Assembly (NCBI RefSeq): GCF_900167255.1
Contig: NZ_FUYB01000002.1
Span: forward strand, 1 to 64,000
From: Thiothrix eikelboomii
Lineage (GTDB): Bacteria > Pseudomonadota > Gammaproteobacteria > Thiotrichales > Thiotrichaceae
DNA: 64,000 bases
Reading direction: 5' to 3'
Made by a program: the position numbers and the translations under genes. Shown one piece after another: positions 34,074 to 44,397 of this stretch; within the stretch, counting starts at the first letter, position 1; each line of letters starts with the position of its first letter. The notes under the pieces were generated by a model. The model ran no database searches. It had not been told where the DNA came from and saw only the letters and a program-made list of their open reading frames with translations.

Positions 34074-37000
34074 ATGTTACGCATTCTCAGCGCGTTGATG
34101 CTCTTCATGCTCATCAGTGTATTATCTTATGGCCAAGCAGCGACTGCACCGGGCGTAAAGATTACCAATCAAGCAGAAGCGTCATATGTTTACAAAACTA
34201 AGAACGGCACACTTGTAAAGGCAAGCTCACTTTCTAATGTGGCGAGTTTAGTCGTTGCGCCCTTATTAGCCGTTGAGCAAAACCAAGATCAGACTCAAGC
34301 CTCTAACGTAGGTAAGCCTGTATCTTTCCCCCATACCGTCACTAACACGGGTAATCAAGCGGATTATTACCTGCTGAGCGTGACCAATATGACGGGCGAC
34401 AATGGTAATCTAGAAAACCTAAAAATTTATTTGGATGAAAACGGCAATGGCCAGGTTGATCCCGGTGAGCCTGAACTCACTAAAACCGACCTTTTAAAGC
34501 CCGGCGAAAGCATCCAAGTCGTCGTTGTTGGAACAGTACCCAGCACCAGTCAACCCGGCGACCAATTTACGATTAAATTAACCACCACTTCGATTACTGA
34601 CCCCAAGGTCATTGATAGTGATATTGATACCGTCAATATTAAGCAAGGTGCGGTGATTCAACTCAATCAGACAGGTGATGTCGATTGCCAAGTTAAACAA
34701 GCCATTGGTGATCGGAGTTATCACGAAATTAATTTTAAAAATACCGGATCACAAGCACCTGAAGGACGCAGCATCAATATCGGTGGGCTGAACTACACAG
34801 GTATCCTCATTGAAGAAGTCATTGCGACCGAGTATTTTACCCTACTCAAGCAACCGGCCTTCTTCGTTCAACCGAGCCAAGGCATGCTGTTAGTGGCCAA
34901 TGCTTTAGGTCATTGGAGCTTATACAGTGCTTGGGATGGCAGTAGTCCGATTAGCAAAATCGGGGTTTTAATCCCTGCCAATTATTTAGCAGCCAATCAA
35001 GGCGGCAAATTTGGCTATACCTTAGCCGTTAGCAAATTACCCGCCGAAGAAACCGTCATTAACCAACAAGCTACCATCGACACCAATGGCGATGGGACAC
35101 CGGATTTCCAAAGCAATACGGTTTGTAATACCTTGATTGTTGATCCGATCATTAAAGATCGTGATGGTCAAGATATTGAAGGGACTGTATTTGATTCAGT
35201 CGCACTTTCCGGTGTGAGTAATGCCAAAGTTGATTTAATCTCGGTCGCAGATAATGTGGTAGTTAAAACGGTTTATACCGATGCCAATGGTGACTTTAAA
35301 TTCACAGGTTTGGAAGTGGGTGAATATTATATTAGAACCACTCCACCCTCACCCTATACAGCACCATCGACACATCCACCGGCAGAATATACCACCACTA
35401 AATATGACCAAGTGCGTCAGGCTTCCTATGGACTAGCCGGTTATTCGGGGAGCAGCACGAATGCAGGTTTGATTACCGTGGTTGAATCAACCACAAGCTA
35501 TACCCTTGATATTCCTGTTGACCATACCAGCACACCGACGACTGAGATTGCTATTCAAAAACAAGCCTCTAAAGCCACGGTCTCTATCGGTGAATTAGTG
35601 GCTTACACAGTCAAGATTCGCAATACTTCTAGCGAAGATTTGTATAACACGATTATTCGTGACTTGTTACCCGTTGGCTTTAAATATATTAATGGCACCG
35701 CCAAATTGGGGAATGAGTTCATCAGTGATCCGCTTTTAACTAGCACCAATGGGCGTAGTCAGTTGGAGTTCCGCATCGGCAACTTCCCTGCTGGTACAGA
35801 ATTAACCCTCAGTTATATGACGCAGGCTACTGCTAGCGCAACCCAAAGCGAGGGTATCAATACTGCTCAAGCGATTGGCTATGGTGCGAACAATACTGCC
35901 ATCTCCTCGCCTACCGCCAGTGCTCAAGTGCAATTACAAAAAGTGGGTGTGCTATCTGATCGGGCAATCTTATTTGGACGTTTAGCTTTAGAAAAAGGCT
36001 GCCCCATTGGTACACCTGAAGAACAAGCGAATGGCTATCCCTTAGCTGGCGTGCGTCTGTATATGGAAGATGGGACTTATGTGATCACAGATATTAACGG
36101 TCAATACAGCTTGTATGGCTTACAGCCCGGTGTGCATGTCCTTAAAGTCGACCAACATACCGTGCCAACAGGCCTTGATTTCCATGTGATAGATATGGCC
36201 CAAGCGGGTGATCCTGATAGCCGCTTTGTGGATTTGATTCCCGGTGATTTTTATCGTGCTGATTTTGTAGCGGGTTGTCCACAGGTTGAAACCCGCACTA
36301 TTCAAGAATGTGCTGAACCTAAGACCAAGCAAATCCAAGAATGCACGCAAAAACCCGTGGTCACGACTACCACTGAAATGGCGACTCGTACTGTTAAAAA
36401 CCCCGTGCAAGCCATTCACTTCGATTCCGGTAAAGCAGTTATTCCAGCGGAGTATTTGCAAAAGCTGAATAAAGTCGTGCAAATGACCAAGGATAAGCAA
36501 AATGTACGCTTCCAGTTTGTAGGACATACCGACAATGAGCGCTTGAAGCCCTCGACTAAAGCCCAGTTTGGAACTAACCAAGGTTTATCTGAAGCCCGTG
36601 CTCGAGAAGTCGCTGACTATGTTCAACAAAACTTAGGTCAAACTATTCAGATCAGTGTGGCAGGCCGAGGCGAAACTCAACCGATTGCTAGCAATGCTAA
36701 TCCACAAGGAATGGCAAAAAACCGTCGCGTTGAATTAATCCTAAGTTATGACGAGCCGGTACAAAAGCAAGTCCAACAAGAGCAAGTCCAACAAGAGTGC
36801 ACCACCCGTGAAGTCGCGGATGAACGCTCTGCTGGTTGTACTACGCGCACTGTCACGGTGGATAATCCAGCCATCAATGCCCTGCTTGCAAAAAATAAAA
36901 CGACTGCTCAAGGCTGGAATAATGAAATCCAGAATCTGGATCCGGCTAACGCGGATAACTTACAGAATCTTGCGCGCTTTGCGGATAAGAATGGCGATAT

Positions 37001-40000
37001 TTCCAATGGTTTAATGGAGGCTCATCGCCAACAAGTCAAAAAGCAACAAGAAAACTTCGCCACTGAACACGCGGCTGAAATTGAACAGCAAACTCAAGAG
37101 CCTGCCATTCCCAATCCTAAGGAAGTGGTAAAAACCTTGACTAATGATCAAGCTAAAAATGGCACTTGGTTATGGCCTTTGAGTGATACTAGCTTAGATG
37201 GTCGCTTTATGGTCGTCGTGCGGGCTGAAACTGATCCGGTTCTGTTGGTCAATGGCCAAGCCGTCTCTAGTAGTCAATTGGGTGAGCAGATTGTAAATAA
37301 AAGTGCGAAAGCTCAAGTCCTCGCGTGGTACGGTGTCGATCTGCAAGAAGGGATGAATGAAATTAAAGTCGTGGCTAAGGATGGCTTTGGTAATGAGCGT
37401 ACCTTGGCTGAAAAGACCGTGAAGCGCCCTTCTGCAGGGGTAGCGATCAAACTGAAAGTGGACGGTACACTGACTGCGGATAGTGGTCGTTCCACCGTGC
37501 CAGTACACATTGAAATTTTGGACGTCAATAATTACCCCGCTAAAGGTACTTATTTCCTCACCCTAGAAGCCAGTGATGGCAGCTGGGCTGAGCCAGATAT
37601 TCAAGACCAAGTACCCGGCCATCAAGTCAAAGTCACCAATGGGACACGTACTGTCCATCTACGCAGTTCGTCCACCAGTGGAGAAATCAAATTACGCATC
37701 TCTACGGGGACACTGCAAAGCGAAACCGATCTGGCACAAATCGCTGAGATGCGCCCACTAATCGCTGTTGGTTTACTGGATCTGCGTGCACATACCGGTT
37801 ATGCCAAAGGTTATAAGAGCTTAGGTTTAACCCAGCTTGATCCTAATGCCGAAGGCACGGAGTTTGACGGCCGCTCAGCCTTATTTGTCAAAGGTAGAAT
37901 TCGTGGCGATATGCATTTGACGATGGCCTATGACAGCGCTAAGGACAAAGAAGCCGAGTTGCTGCGTGATATTAATCCTGATGAATATTATCGCGTCTAC
38001 GGTGATTCGTCCTTACGTGGGTTTGAAGCTCAAAGCCGCAGCAAACTCTATGTGAAAGTCGAGAAAGATCGTAATAGCGCGATGTGGGGCGACTATATCA
38101 CTGACAATGATGCCAATAGTGCGGATATTGCCCGAGTTTCACGCACACTGACTGGTTTTAATGGTGTGTATAACAATGGCCAAACCCGCCTACAAATGTT
38201 CGCGGCACAACAAGACAATCTACGCGGTTATGAAGAGATTCCGGGTAATGGCACGGCTATGCACTATCAACTGCAAGGCCATCCGATTGTACGCAACTCG
38301 GATATTGTTGAAATCATCACCCGTGATCGTGGCAATATCGGTCTGATCACCAAAACTGAGAAACTCGAGCGCTTCCGTGATTACTCCTTAAATGAAGTTA
38401 CGGGTTATATCAGCTTCCATAAAGTTATTCCGACTTTAGATGAAGACTTAAACCCCGTGTCGATTCGGATTAGTTATGACCGAGTTGAGCAAGGTGATGA
38501 TTACTTAGTCGCAGGGGTTCGCTTACTGCATCGCTTTACAGATGAGTTTAGTGCCGGTGCTAGCTACACCAAAGATGATCACCGCACTGAAGGCTCTGAC
38601 GTGGCTGGAGTATTTGCTCAGTACAAAACCGCTGACACTGAAATCCAAGCCGGTGTCTCGAAAATGACCCATGCCAATGGTGACGAAGATGGCACGGCGG
38701 TGCGCTTACAAGCCAGTAAGAAATGGAATGAAAACTCACGCACACAAATCACTGCCGTTCAAGCGGATGCGGGTTATACCAATTCAACGGGCGGGGTGAC
38801 AGCTGACCGTCGTGAGCTGAAATTGACTCATGAGCAAAAACTAACGGCTAACTTAGAGGGTAAAGCTGAGCTGACGCATAGTGAATCTTTAAGTACTGAA
38901 GACCAACGCCAAACCGCTGAGCTGAGTGTGACCACTAAATTGGAGGATTGGAAACTCAAAGGTGGGGTACGTCATATTCGCCAAGAGGATGCCAATGGTC
39001 AGGAAAACATCAATACCGCGATGGTAGGCGTTGAGCGCAATATCAAAATTTTTGAGCGCAACGGTAATGTGAAAGCAGAATACGAGCGTGAAATTGGTGG
39101 TAGCTCTGATCGGCAACGTGCCAGCGTCGGTGCAGACCTTGAGATTAATGATAAAACTAAAGCGTATATTCGTTATGAGCAAGCTGATCGCTTATCCAGT
39201 GGTAGCTTGGCGGGTGCGGTTGATACCAGCAATAGCTTAGTGGCTGGGGTGAAAACACAAGTATTACCCTCGACTGAGCTGTATTCTGAATACCGGATCG
39301 AAGGCGATATTAGTGGCGAAGACATGGTGGCCGTGAACGGAGCGAAAGCGACTTTTGACTTAGAGAAAAATCTAGTCGTCACGCCCGGGATTGAGTTCAT
39401 GAACTATGACGGCAACTCAGAGAAAAGCGATAGCGTCGCAGCCTCGGTGGGTTTAAGTGATACCCGTGATCCTGATGCCAAGAAGCTCTTGCGCTTAGAA
39501 ACTCGCCACAGTGATGATGAAAAATACTATGGTGCCAGTGGTACTTATGTGCAAAAGCTGAATGAATCGACCACGGTCATGGCTCAAGATGAACTGCGTT
39601 ATCAGCAGTTTGAAGATGGCCGTGAAGATGCCATGCAGAACACCCTGACCTTAGCCGCTGCTCATCGCCCTGCAGGCGATGGTGACTACAATGCACTGTA
39701 TGCTTATAAATGGGATAAGAATGATGCGGATAATACCAATACGCATATTCTGTCCACTCAACAGCATTATCGTGTGAATGAAGAAGTGGATGTCTCGGGT
39801 CGTCTTGGTGCTAAACATCAAGCCCTCGCTGGGGATAACACTGAAACTAGCTCAAATGCAGTCTTAGCGGATGGTCGGGTACTCTGGGATCTGAACGAGC
39901 GCTTTAGCTTCGATGTTCACGGTGGCTTATTGAATAGTAGTGATGCTGAGACAGCTTATTCTTTAGGTGCAGGTGTGGCATTTAATCTGATCGACAATGT

Positions 40001-40271
40001 GCGCTTAGGCGCTGGCTATAACTTCATTGGCTTTAGCGATAGTGATCTTGATTCGGAAGGTTTCAATGCTCAAGGTGGCTATGTTGGCTTACAAATGAAA
40101 GCGGATGAAGCTTTATTCGGTTGGTTAGCAGGTGACAAACCTGCCTGCGCTCCCCAATACATGGCGGGTCGTGATCAATTAAATGCAGAGGCCAAACGTG
40201 CTGAAGATGATTGCAACAAAAACAATAATGAAAAGAAGGCTGCTAATCATGAGCAAAACCCAACTGAGTAA
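34074..40271 (+). CDS. Giant DUF11/SdrD/OmpA/outer-membrane-barrel protein (2065 aa)
   Basis: Signal peptide at residues 1-22. Order of modules: shared N-terminal domain (VKITNQAEASYVYKTKNG, then HTVTNTGNQADYY and DENGNGQVDPGEPE); SdrD-like B module about 365-480; DUF11 module about 490-625 (GELVAYTVKIRNTSSEDLYNTI); a second SdrD-like module about 635-730; a Cys-containing linker (RTIQECAEPKTKQIQEC); an OmpA-like peptidoglycan-binding domain about 779-890 (IHFDSGKAVI, VGHTDN, LSEARAREVADYV, NRRVELIL); a polar linker; Ig-like strands about 1030-1230; then from about 1240 to 2010 alternating amphipathic strands of an outer-membrane barrel. A charged tail follows the barrel. I infer an outer-membrane anchor tied to the cell wall. 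Its end overlaps the next gene by 23 bases. Confidence 0.8.
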   Translation: MLRILSALMLFMLISVLSYGQAATAPGVKITNQAEASYVYKTKNGTLVKASSLSNVASLVVAPLLAVEQNQDQTQASNVGKPVSFPHTVTNTGNQADYYLLSVTNMTGDNGNLENLKIYLDENGNGQVDPGEPELTKTDLLKPGESIQVVVVGTVPSTSQPGDQFTIKLTTTSITDPKVIDSDIDTVNIKQGAVIQLNQTGDVDCQVKQAIGDRSYHEINFKNTGSQAPEGRSINIGGLNYTGILIEEVIATEYFTLLKQPAFFVQPSQGMLLVANALGHWSLYSAWDGSSPISKIGVLIPANYLAANQGGKFGYTLAVSKLPAEETVINQQATIDTNGDGTPDFQSNTVCNTLIVDPIIKDRDGQDIEGTVFDSVALSGVSNAKVDLISVADNVVVKTVYTDANGDFKFTGLEVGEYYIRTTPPSPYTAPSTHPPAEYTTTKYDQVRQASYGLAGYSGSSTNAGLITVVESTTSYTLDIPVDHTSTPTTEIAIQKQASKATVSIGELVAYTVKIRNTSSEDLYNTIIRDLLPVGFKYINGTAKLGNEFISDPLLTSTNGRSQLEFRIGNFPAGTELTLSYMTQATASATQSEGINTAQAIGYGANNTAISSPTASAQVQLQKVGVLSDRAILFGRLALEKGCPIGTPEEQANGYPLAGVRLYMEDGTYVITDINGQYSLYGLQPGVHVLKVDQHTVPTGLDFHVIDMAQAGDPDSRFVDLIPGDFYRADFVAGCPQVETRTIQECAEPKTKQIQECTQKPVVTTTTEMATRTVKNPVQAIHFDSGKAVIPAEYLQKLNKVVQMTKDKQNVRFQFVGHTDNERLKPSTKAQFGTNQGLSEARAREVADYVQQNLGQTIQISVAGRGETQPIASNANPQGMAKNRRVELILSYDEPVQKQVQQEQVQQECTTREVADERSAGCTTRTVTVDNPAINALLAKNKTTAQGWNNEIQNLDPANADNLQNLARFADKNGDISNGLMEAHRQQVKKQQENFATEHAAEIEQQTQEPAIPNPKEVVKTLTNDQAKNGTWLWPLSDTSLDGRFMVVVRAETDPVLLVNGQAVSSSQLGEQIVNKSAKAQVLAWYGVDLQEGMNEIKVVAKDGFGNERTLAEKTVKRPSAGVAIKLKVDGTLTADSGRSTVPVHIEILDVNNYPAKGTYFLTLEASDGSWAEPDIQDQVPGHQVKVTNGTRTVHLRSSSTSGEIKLRISTGTLQSETDLAQIAEMRPLIAVGLLDLRAHTGYAKGYKSLGLTQLDPNAEGTEFDGRSALFVKGRIRGDMHLTMAYDSAKDKEAELLRDINPDEYYRVYGDSSLRGFEAQSRSKLYVKVEKDRNSAMWGDYITDNDANSADIARVSRTLTGFNGVYNNGQTRLQMFAAQQDNLRGYEEIPGNGTAMHYQLQGHPIVRNSDIVEIITRDRGNIGLITKTEKLERFRDYSLNEVTGYISFHKVIPTLDEDLNPVSIRISYDRVEQGDDYLVAGVRLLHRFTDEFSAGASYTKDDHRTEGSDVAGVFAQYKTADTEIQAGVSKMTHANGDEDGTAVRLQASKKWNENSRTQITAVQADAGYTNSTGGVTADRRELKLTHEQKLTANLEGKAELTHSESLSTEDQRQTAELSVTTKLEDWKLKGGVRHIRQEDANGQENINTAMVGVERNIKIFERNGNVKAEYEREIGGSSDRQRASVGADLEINDKTKAYIRYEQADRLSSGSLAGAVDTSNSLVAGVKTQVLPSTELYSEYRIEGDISGEDMVAVNGAKATFDLEKNLVVTPGIEFMNYDGNSEKSDSVAASVGLSDTRDPDAKKLLRLETRHSDDEKYYGASGTYVQKLNESTTVMAQDELRYQQFEDGREDAMQNTLTLAAAHRPAGDGDYNALYAYKWDKNDADNTNTHILSTQQHYRVNEEVDVSGRLGAKHQALAGDNTETSSNAVLADGRVLWDLNERFSFDVHGGLLNSSDAETAYSLGAGVAFNLIDNVRLGAGYNFIGFSDSDLDSEGFNAQGGYVGLQMKADEALFGWLAGDKPACAPQYMAGRDQLNAEAKRAEDDCNKNNNEKKAANHEQNPTE

Positions 40272-42882
40272 CATGAATCGTCTCGTTCTCTTGGTCGTGA
40301 TGACCTTGGTGCTCATTCCCTTGGAAACCTGGGCGCTGACTGCTGCGAATACCCTAATTCGCAACCAAGCCAGCGCAAGTTTCAAAGATGAAGCGGGTAC
40401 TGCTTACAATGTCACTTCCAATATGGTGGAAACCTTAGTCCAACAAGTGGCTGGTTTAGAGTTGGTGCAAACCCAAACTAAACTGGCCAGTGCTGGGGCG
40501 AGTGTTGACTTCCCCCATGTGCTGACGAATACCGGAAATGGCGATGATAGCTTCACCTTAGCGTCTACTGAAATGACCGGCGATGCTTATGATTTCACGA
40601 CCGTAAGCTTCTATGCTGATGCCAATCAAGACGGTCAGGCGGATGATTTAAGTAGCCCGATCACGCAAACGCCGTTATTAAAGGCCGGTGAAAGTTTCTC
40701 CTTTGTGGCGATTGCCGACGTGCCAGCCAGCCTCAGTGATGCGAGTCAAGGTCGATACACCCTAACCGCTGCTAGTGTGTTCACACCAGCGACGCAAGCC
40801 ACGAATATTGATACGGCTGAGGTGAATAGCAATGCGGTATTAGCAGTTACCAAGTCGATGAGTGCGACGCAAGGCATGGCCGGAAGTGGCAATTACACGG
40901 TGACTTTGCGCTATCACAATACGAGTGCTTTGGATGCCACTAATGTCACTTTGATTGATGCTTTGCCCACAGGAATGGAGTATGTGGCTAATAGTGCGCG
41001 TTGGAGTGAAAGTGGTGCTACCGTCTTGACTGATGCCAATCCAAACGATGCTCAAGGGAGCGTACCGACGATTACCTATTGCGCCTATGACAATAGCTGC
41101 ACAGGCTTACCAGAAGCCGCCCAAGATGCTGACACCAATAGTACCAATCAGGTGACTGCTATCATTAATCAAGTCAGTGCCGGGGTATCGGGTGAATTGC
41201 GCTTTGAGGTAAGAATTGGGGCTAATGTGCCTGCCTCGATTTTAACCAATACGGGTGAGTATTTATTCCATGATGGCAGTGTGACCACCTCACCTTTCAC
41301 GACGAATCCAGTTAAATTTGAAGTATTGCAAGATGTCGGGGTCGTCACAAATGGTAGTGTCGGCAGCAGTGTGGATGGCACGAGTGAGCCGATTGTGGTC
41401 GCGAGCATCCCTCAAGGGGGTACTGCAGTCTTTAATGACTATGTGTGGAACACTGGTAATGGGGTGGATAGCTTTGATTTAACCCTAATCAATAGCAATT
41501 TCCCAGCAGGTACTGTCTTGCATTTATTTCAAGCCGATGGCTATACGCCCCTGCTCGATACAAATGGCAATGGGATACCTGATACCGGTAATTTAGATCC
41601 TAATACGAATGCACTGATTGTGATTAAAGCGACCTTACCACCGAGTGTGACTGGAACAACACCTTATTCTGTCAGCTTACTAGCGACTTCGTTTAAAGAT
41701 AATAGCCAGTCTAATCCTGCTATTAATACCTTGAGCGCGATTGGTGCTAATTCGGTTGACTTAACCAATACAGCCGCCTTAGGTCAACCCGGTGTCTTAG
41801 GTACAGGAGTCGGACCAGAACCTGCGGCTGTCACCACAAATAATGCGATGCCCGGTAGTCAATCAGGTTTTGTACTCTATGTGAATAACACCAGCAGTGT
41901 TGCGGATAATTTTAATCTACAAGCCAGTACTGACAGTAGTTTTGCTAGTGTCGCTATTCCAGCAGGTTGGCAGGTGCGCTTTTTGGATGAGCAAGGCAAA
42001 GCCATTACGAATACCGGCCCTATTGCAGCGGGACAACATAAACGGGTCTTCGTGGAAGTGAGTGTACCGGCTAATGCCACCAATAGTATTGTCGATCTTT
42101 ACTTCCGTGCCTTATCACCAGTGACGGGGGCGAGTGATATTAAACATGATGCTGTTGCTGTCGGTGCAGTCACTGACTTGGTATTGTATCCAGACCATAC
42201 CGGACAAGTATTACCGGGTGGCTCGGTTGTTTATTCCCATTGGCTCACTAACCAAGGGAATGTAAGCAAAACCAATATTAGCCTAAGCACCACAGATGCC
42301 AACGAAGGCTGGAGTTCATTGCTCTATGCTGACACGGATGGCAATGGGGTATTAAGTGGTGGAGATCAACCCTTAACCACCGTACCCAGCTTAGCCGCCG
42401 GTAGTTCCGTATTGATCTTTGCCAAAGTCTTAGCGGCTGCCGATATTCAATTAGGGATTGCGAATATCACCACGGTTCTGGCGACTTGGGATGCAGGTGC
42501 ATCGAGTACACAAGCGATCGACGTGACCACCACGAATAGTTCGGATGTCTCGATACGCAAGCAACAAGCCCTGGATGCTAACTGTGATGGCAATGAAGAA
42601 ACGGCCTTTACCCATGCCTTATTCACGGCTGAACCCGGTCAATGCGTGATTTATCAATTAACCGCAACCAATACAGGTGCTGAGCAAGTACGTAATGTAC
42701 GCATTCAAGATGCGACTCCTGCGTATACTAGCTTTATCACCAATGGGGGTTTACCCAGCTTAAGTCAAGGCACCCTCGCCTCGGCGATTAGTCCAGGTGG
42801 GCGCGGTGAAGTTATTGGTCTCATGGGGGTTTTACCCGCTGGTGCAAGTGCCACCTTAGTCTTTGGAGTGCGGATCGAATAA
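40249..42882 (+). CDS. Secreted DUF11-repeat surface protein (877 aa)
   Basis: Signal peptide MNRLVLLVVMTLVLIPLETWA (begins at residue 9). The mature start NTLIRNQASASFKDEAGTAY is the same module as in the two proteins upstream, followed by HVLTNTGNGDDSFTLAS. DUF11-like sandwiches follow (NYTVTLRYHNTSALDATNVTLIDALPTGMEY near 205), with acidic loops such as DANQDGQADD and DTDGNGVLSGGDQ. The last module (about 766) begins VSIRKQQALDANCDGNEE, like the end module of the 995-aa protein, and closes LPAGASATLVFGVRIE. ATG 40249 overlaps the end of the giant gene; ATG 40273 just after its stop is an alternative. Overlap implies joint expression with the barrel protein. Confidence 0.8.
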   Translation: MSKTQLSNMNRLVLLVVMTLVLIPLETWALTAANTLIRNQASASFKDEAGTAYNVTSNMVETLVQQVAGLELVQTQTKLASAGASVDFPHVLTNTGNGDDSFTLASTEMTGDAYDFTTVSFYADANQDGQADDLSSPITQTPLLKAGESFSFVAIADVPASLSDASQGRYTLTAASVFTPATQATNIDTAEVNSNAVLAVTKSMSATQGMAGSGNYTVTLRYHNTSALDATNVTLIDALPTGMEYVANSARWSESGATVLTDANPNDAQGSVPTITYCAYDNSCTGLPEAAQDADTNSTNQVTAIINQVSAGVSGELRFEVRIGANVPASILTNTGEYLFHDGSVTTSPFTTNPVKFEVLQDVGVVTNGSVGSSVDGTSEPIVVASIPQGGTAVFNDYVWNTGNGVDSFDLTLINSNFPAGTVLHLFQADGYTPLLDTNGNGIPDTGNLDPNTNALIVIKATLPPSVTGTTPYSVSLLATSFKDNSQSNPAINTLSAIGANSVDLTNTAALGQPGVLGTGVGPEPAAVTTNNAMPGSQSGFVLYVNNTSSVADNFNLQASTDSSFASVAIPAGWQVRFLDEQGKAITNTGPIAAGQHKRVFVEVSVPANATNSIVDLYFRALSPVTGASDIKHDAVAVGAVTDLVLYPDHTGQVLPGGSVVYSHWLTNQGNVSKTNISLSTTDANEGWSSLLYADTDGNGVLSGGDQPLTTVPSLAAGSSVLIFAKVLAAADIQLGIANITTVLATWDAGASSTQAIDVTTTNSSDVSIRKQQALDANCDGNEETAFTHALFTAEPGQCVIYQLTATNTGAEQVRNVRIQDATPAYTSFITNGGLPSLSQGTLASAISPGGRGEVIGLMGVLPAGASATLVFGVRIE

Positions 42883-42908
42883 CCTAAAACTAGGCGACTC
42901 CCATCACT

Positions 42909-42938
42909 CATACCGACAGCTACGCGGCTGTCGGTATG
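42909..42938. terminator. Strong hairpin between converging surface genes
   Basis: CATACCGACAGC (42909-42920) pairs perfectly with GCTGTCGGTATG (42927-42938), followed by GTTGTTTG. It can end both the 877-aa gene and the opposing remnant gene. Confidence 0.8.
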
Positions 42939-42960
42939 GTTGTTTGCAAGCAGCAAGACT

Positions 42961-44164
42961 TTATTTCTTCAAACCAAACCAGACATCTTCCGTCATGAGA
43001 GTGCTGCCATTCATCAGTCCACTAGAGCGCATTAAGGTTTCACCACGACTGTTGGTGACCGCCTGCTGTTGGGTGCTCAACTCAGTAATACCATAATTAG
43101 CTAAGCTGTGTAGCTCACCCGCTTCTAGTCGAGCGTCACCATCATCCACCCATACACTCAAATGAGCCAATTCATCGCCTTTGAGATAGCCGTCGTTATT
43201 ATTATCTAAGAGCGCCATTTTTTCATAACCATTGGCAAATTTTCCGCCTTGGTCGCCAAATAAAGCCTCACCATTAATCGCTGAACCGTTGATTTTGCGC
43301 GTATCTACCAAGAGGCCATCCCCCTTCCCGCTCAACCATTCAATCTTTTCCTTAACACCGTCACCATCAAGGTCAAACTTGACTGTCGATCCTAGTTTAG
43401 TATCACTATTGCGTTGCTTAGCCGTAGTTGCACCCGTTGTACTGATTTTCCCATCCTTGTTTAAATCCAAGGCGACCGGAGAACCTGTAGAAGCATCATA
43501 AACTTGTAATGAGAAATAACCCTTAGTTGTATTACCGTTACTGTCTGTCGCTTTGAAACCAAAACTAGTGACCTCTCCAAAATTAGGAACGCTACGCCCT
43601 GCATCCTCCCAAGTTTGTAAAGACTCGGTTTTTACCTGCATTTTTAGCACGCCCGTCGCGGGATCAAAACCCGTCACCTTCCAACCGTATTCCCCATTTT
43701 TGAAACTATCAAAAGAATAATTCTTAGGAAAAGCGAGTGAATAAGTTAAGGGTTCACCATTAGGACTATTGATATAATCCGATAAATTAAGGGTGATTTC
43801 CCGGCCATGACCCTTGTTATATACATTAGCAACTTGAATAGGCATGCGGGAGGTGAATACCGGCTTGCCAGGGGTCGTTGTTGTCTGTGAGCCTGTGGTG
43901 GGTAATCCCGTACTAAGAGCCAGTTGAACTGCTGGAGCTACTATAACTACTCGTGGACGATGAGCTACTCCCCGATTGAACCTGAGATAACATACCTGAA
44001 ACCAGTGAACTGATGGAGGACTGCAAACTGCTACTGGTGAAATTGAAGTAATTACTAGAGCTAGGCTGATACGTTAAATGGTTGGTTGTACTCCCATAAT
44101 AAGGAAGCGTGTTGTAATTATTGGTCGAATTATAAAAATATTTTATTGTTTTTTCAATAGCTTG
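42961..44164 (-). pseudogene. Frameshifted remnant of a calcium-binding adhesin
   Basis: From an ATG at 43843-43845 a 294-residue product can be made, with EF-hand/dockerin-like loops (LDLNKDGKIS near residue 126, DLDGDGVKEKIEWLSG near 157, LDNNNDGYLKGDEL and WVDDGDARLEAGEL near 225-245). But it has no signal peptide, and coding-like sequence continues upstream: first in the same frame (TTGSQTTTTPGKPVFTS), then, across a one-base frame change near 43915, as a Ser-rich stretch (SSSSSTSSYSSSSSSTGS preceded by YFNFTSSSLQSSISS) that is open to 44164. There is a TAG at 43913-43915 at the junction and no usable start at the far end. I read this as the C-terminal end of a larger secreted adhesin, decayed by truncation and frameshift; a sequencing error is the alternative for the frame change. 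Confidence 0.6.
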
Positions 44165-44397
44165 TCACCGTAACTAACCCACTCTAGATCCATTAATACT
44201 GCTTTTATTAGGCCAATAAATGCTGGGATTTAAACAGCATGTCGACATTTAAGTATCATAAATTGATGATCAATATTCAGACTTGATTCAGCTAACCCTG
44301 CTTATTCTATGCACAACCAAAGCGCTATGCTTATTTAATAAGCAGTGCTGCTATTGTTTATTAGATTCGCCATAAAAACTATAAAGTAGTCCTATCT
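44165..44397 (+). promoter_or_regulatory. AT-rich upstream region of the 1803-aa surface gene
   Basis: No gene seen. It must hold the promoter of the following gene; I cannot choose boxes with confidence. Confidence 0.3.

Noticed and set aside
36120-36581. Minus-strand frames of 100-150 codons inside the giant surface genes
   Set aside because: They lie fully inside longer plus-strand genes with clear domain motifs and show no start signals.
42961-43845. An intact 294-residue secreted calcium-binding protein
   Set aside because: No signal peptide or ribosome site at 43845, and coding-like sequence continues upstream in two frames, so I list it as a remnant.
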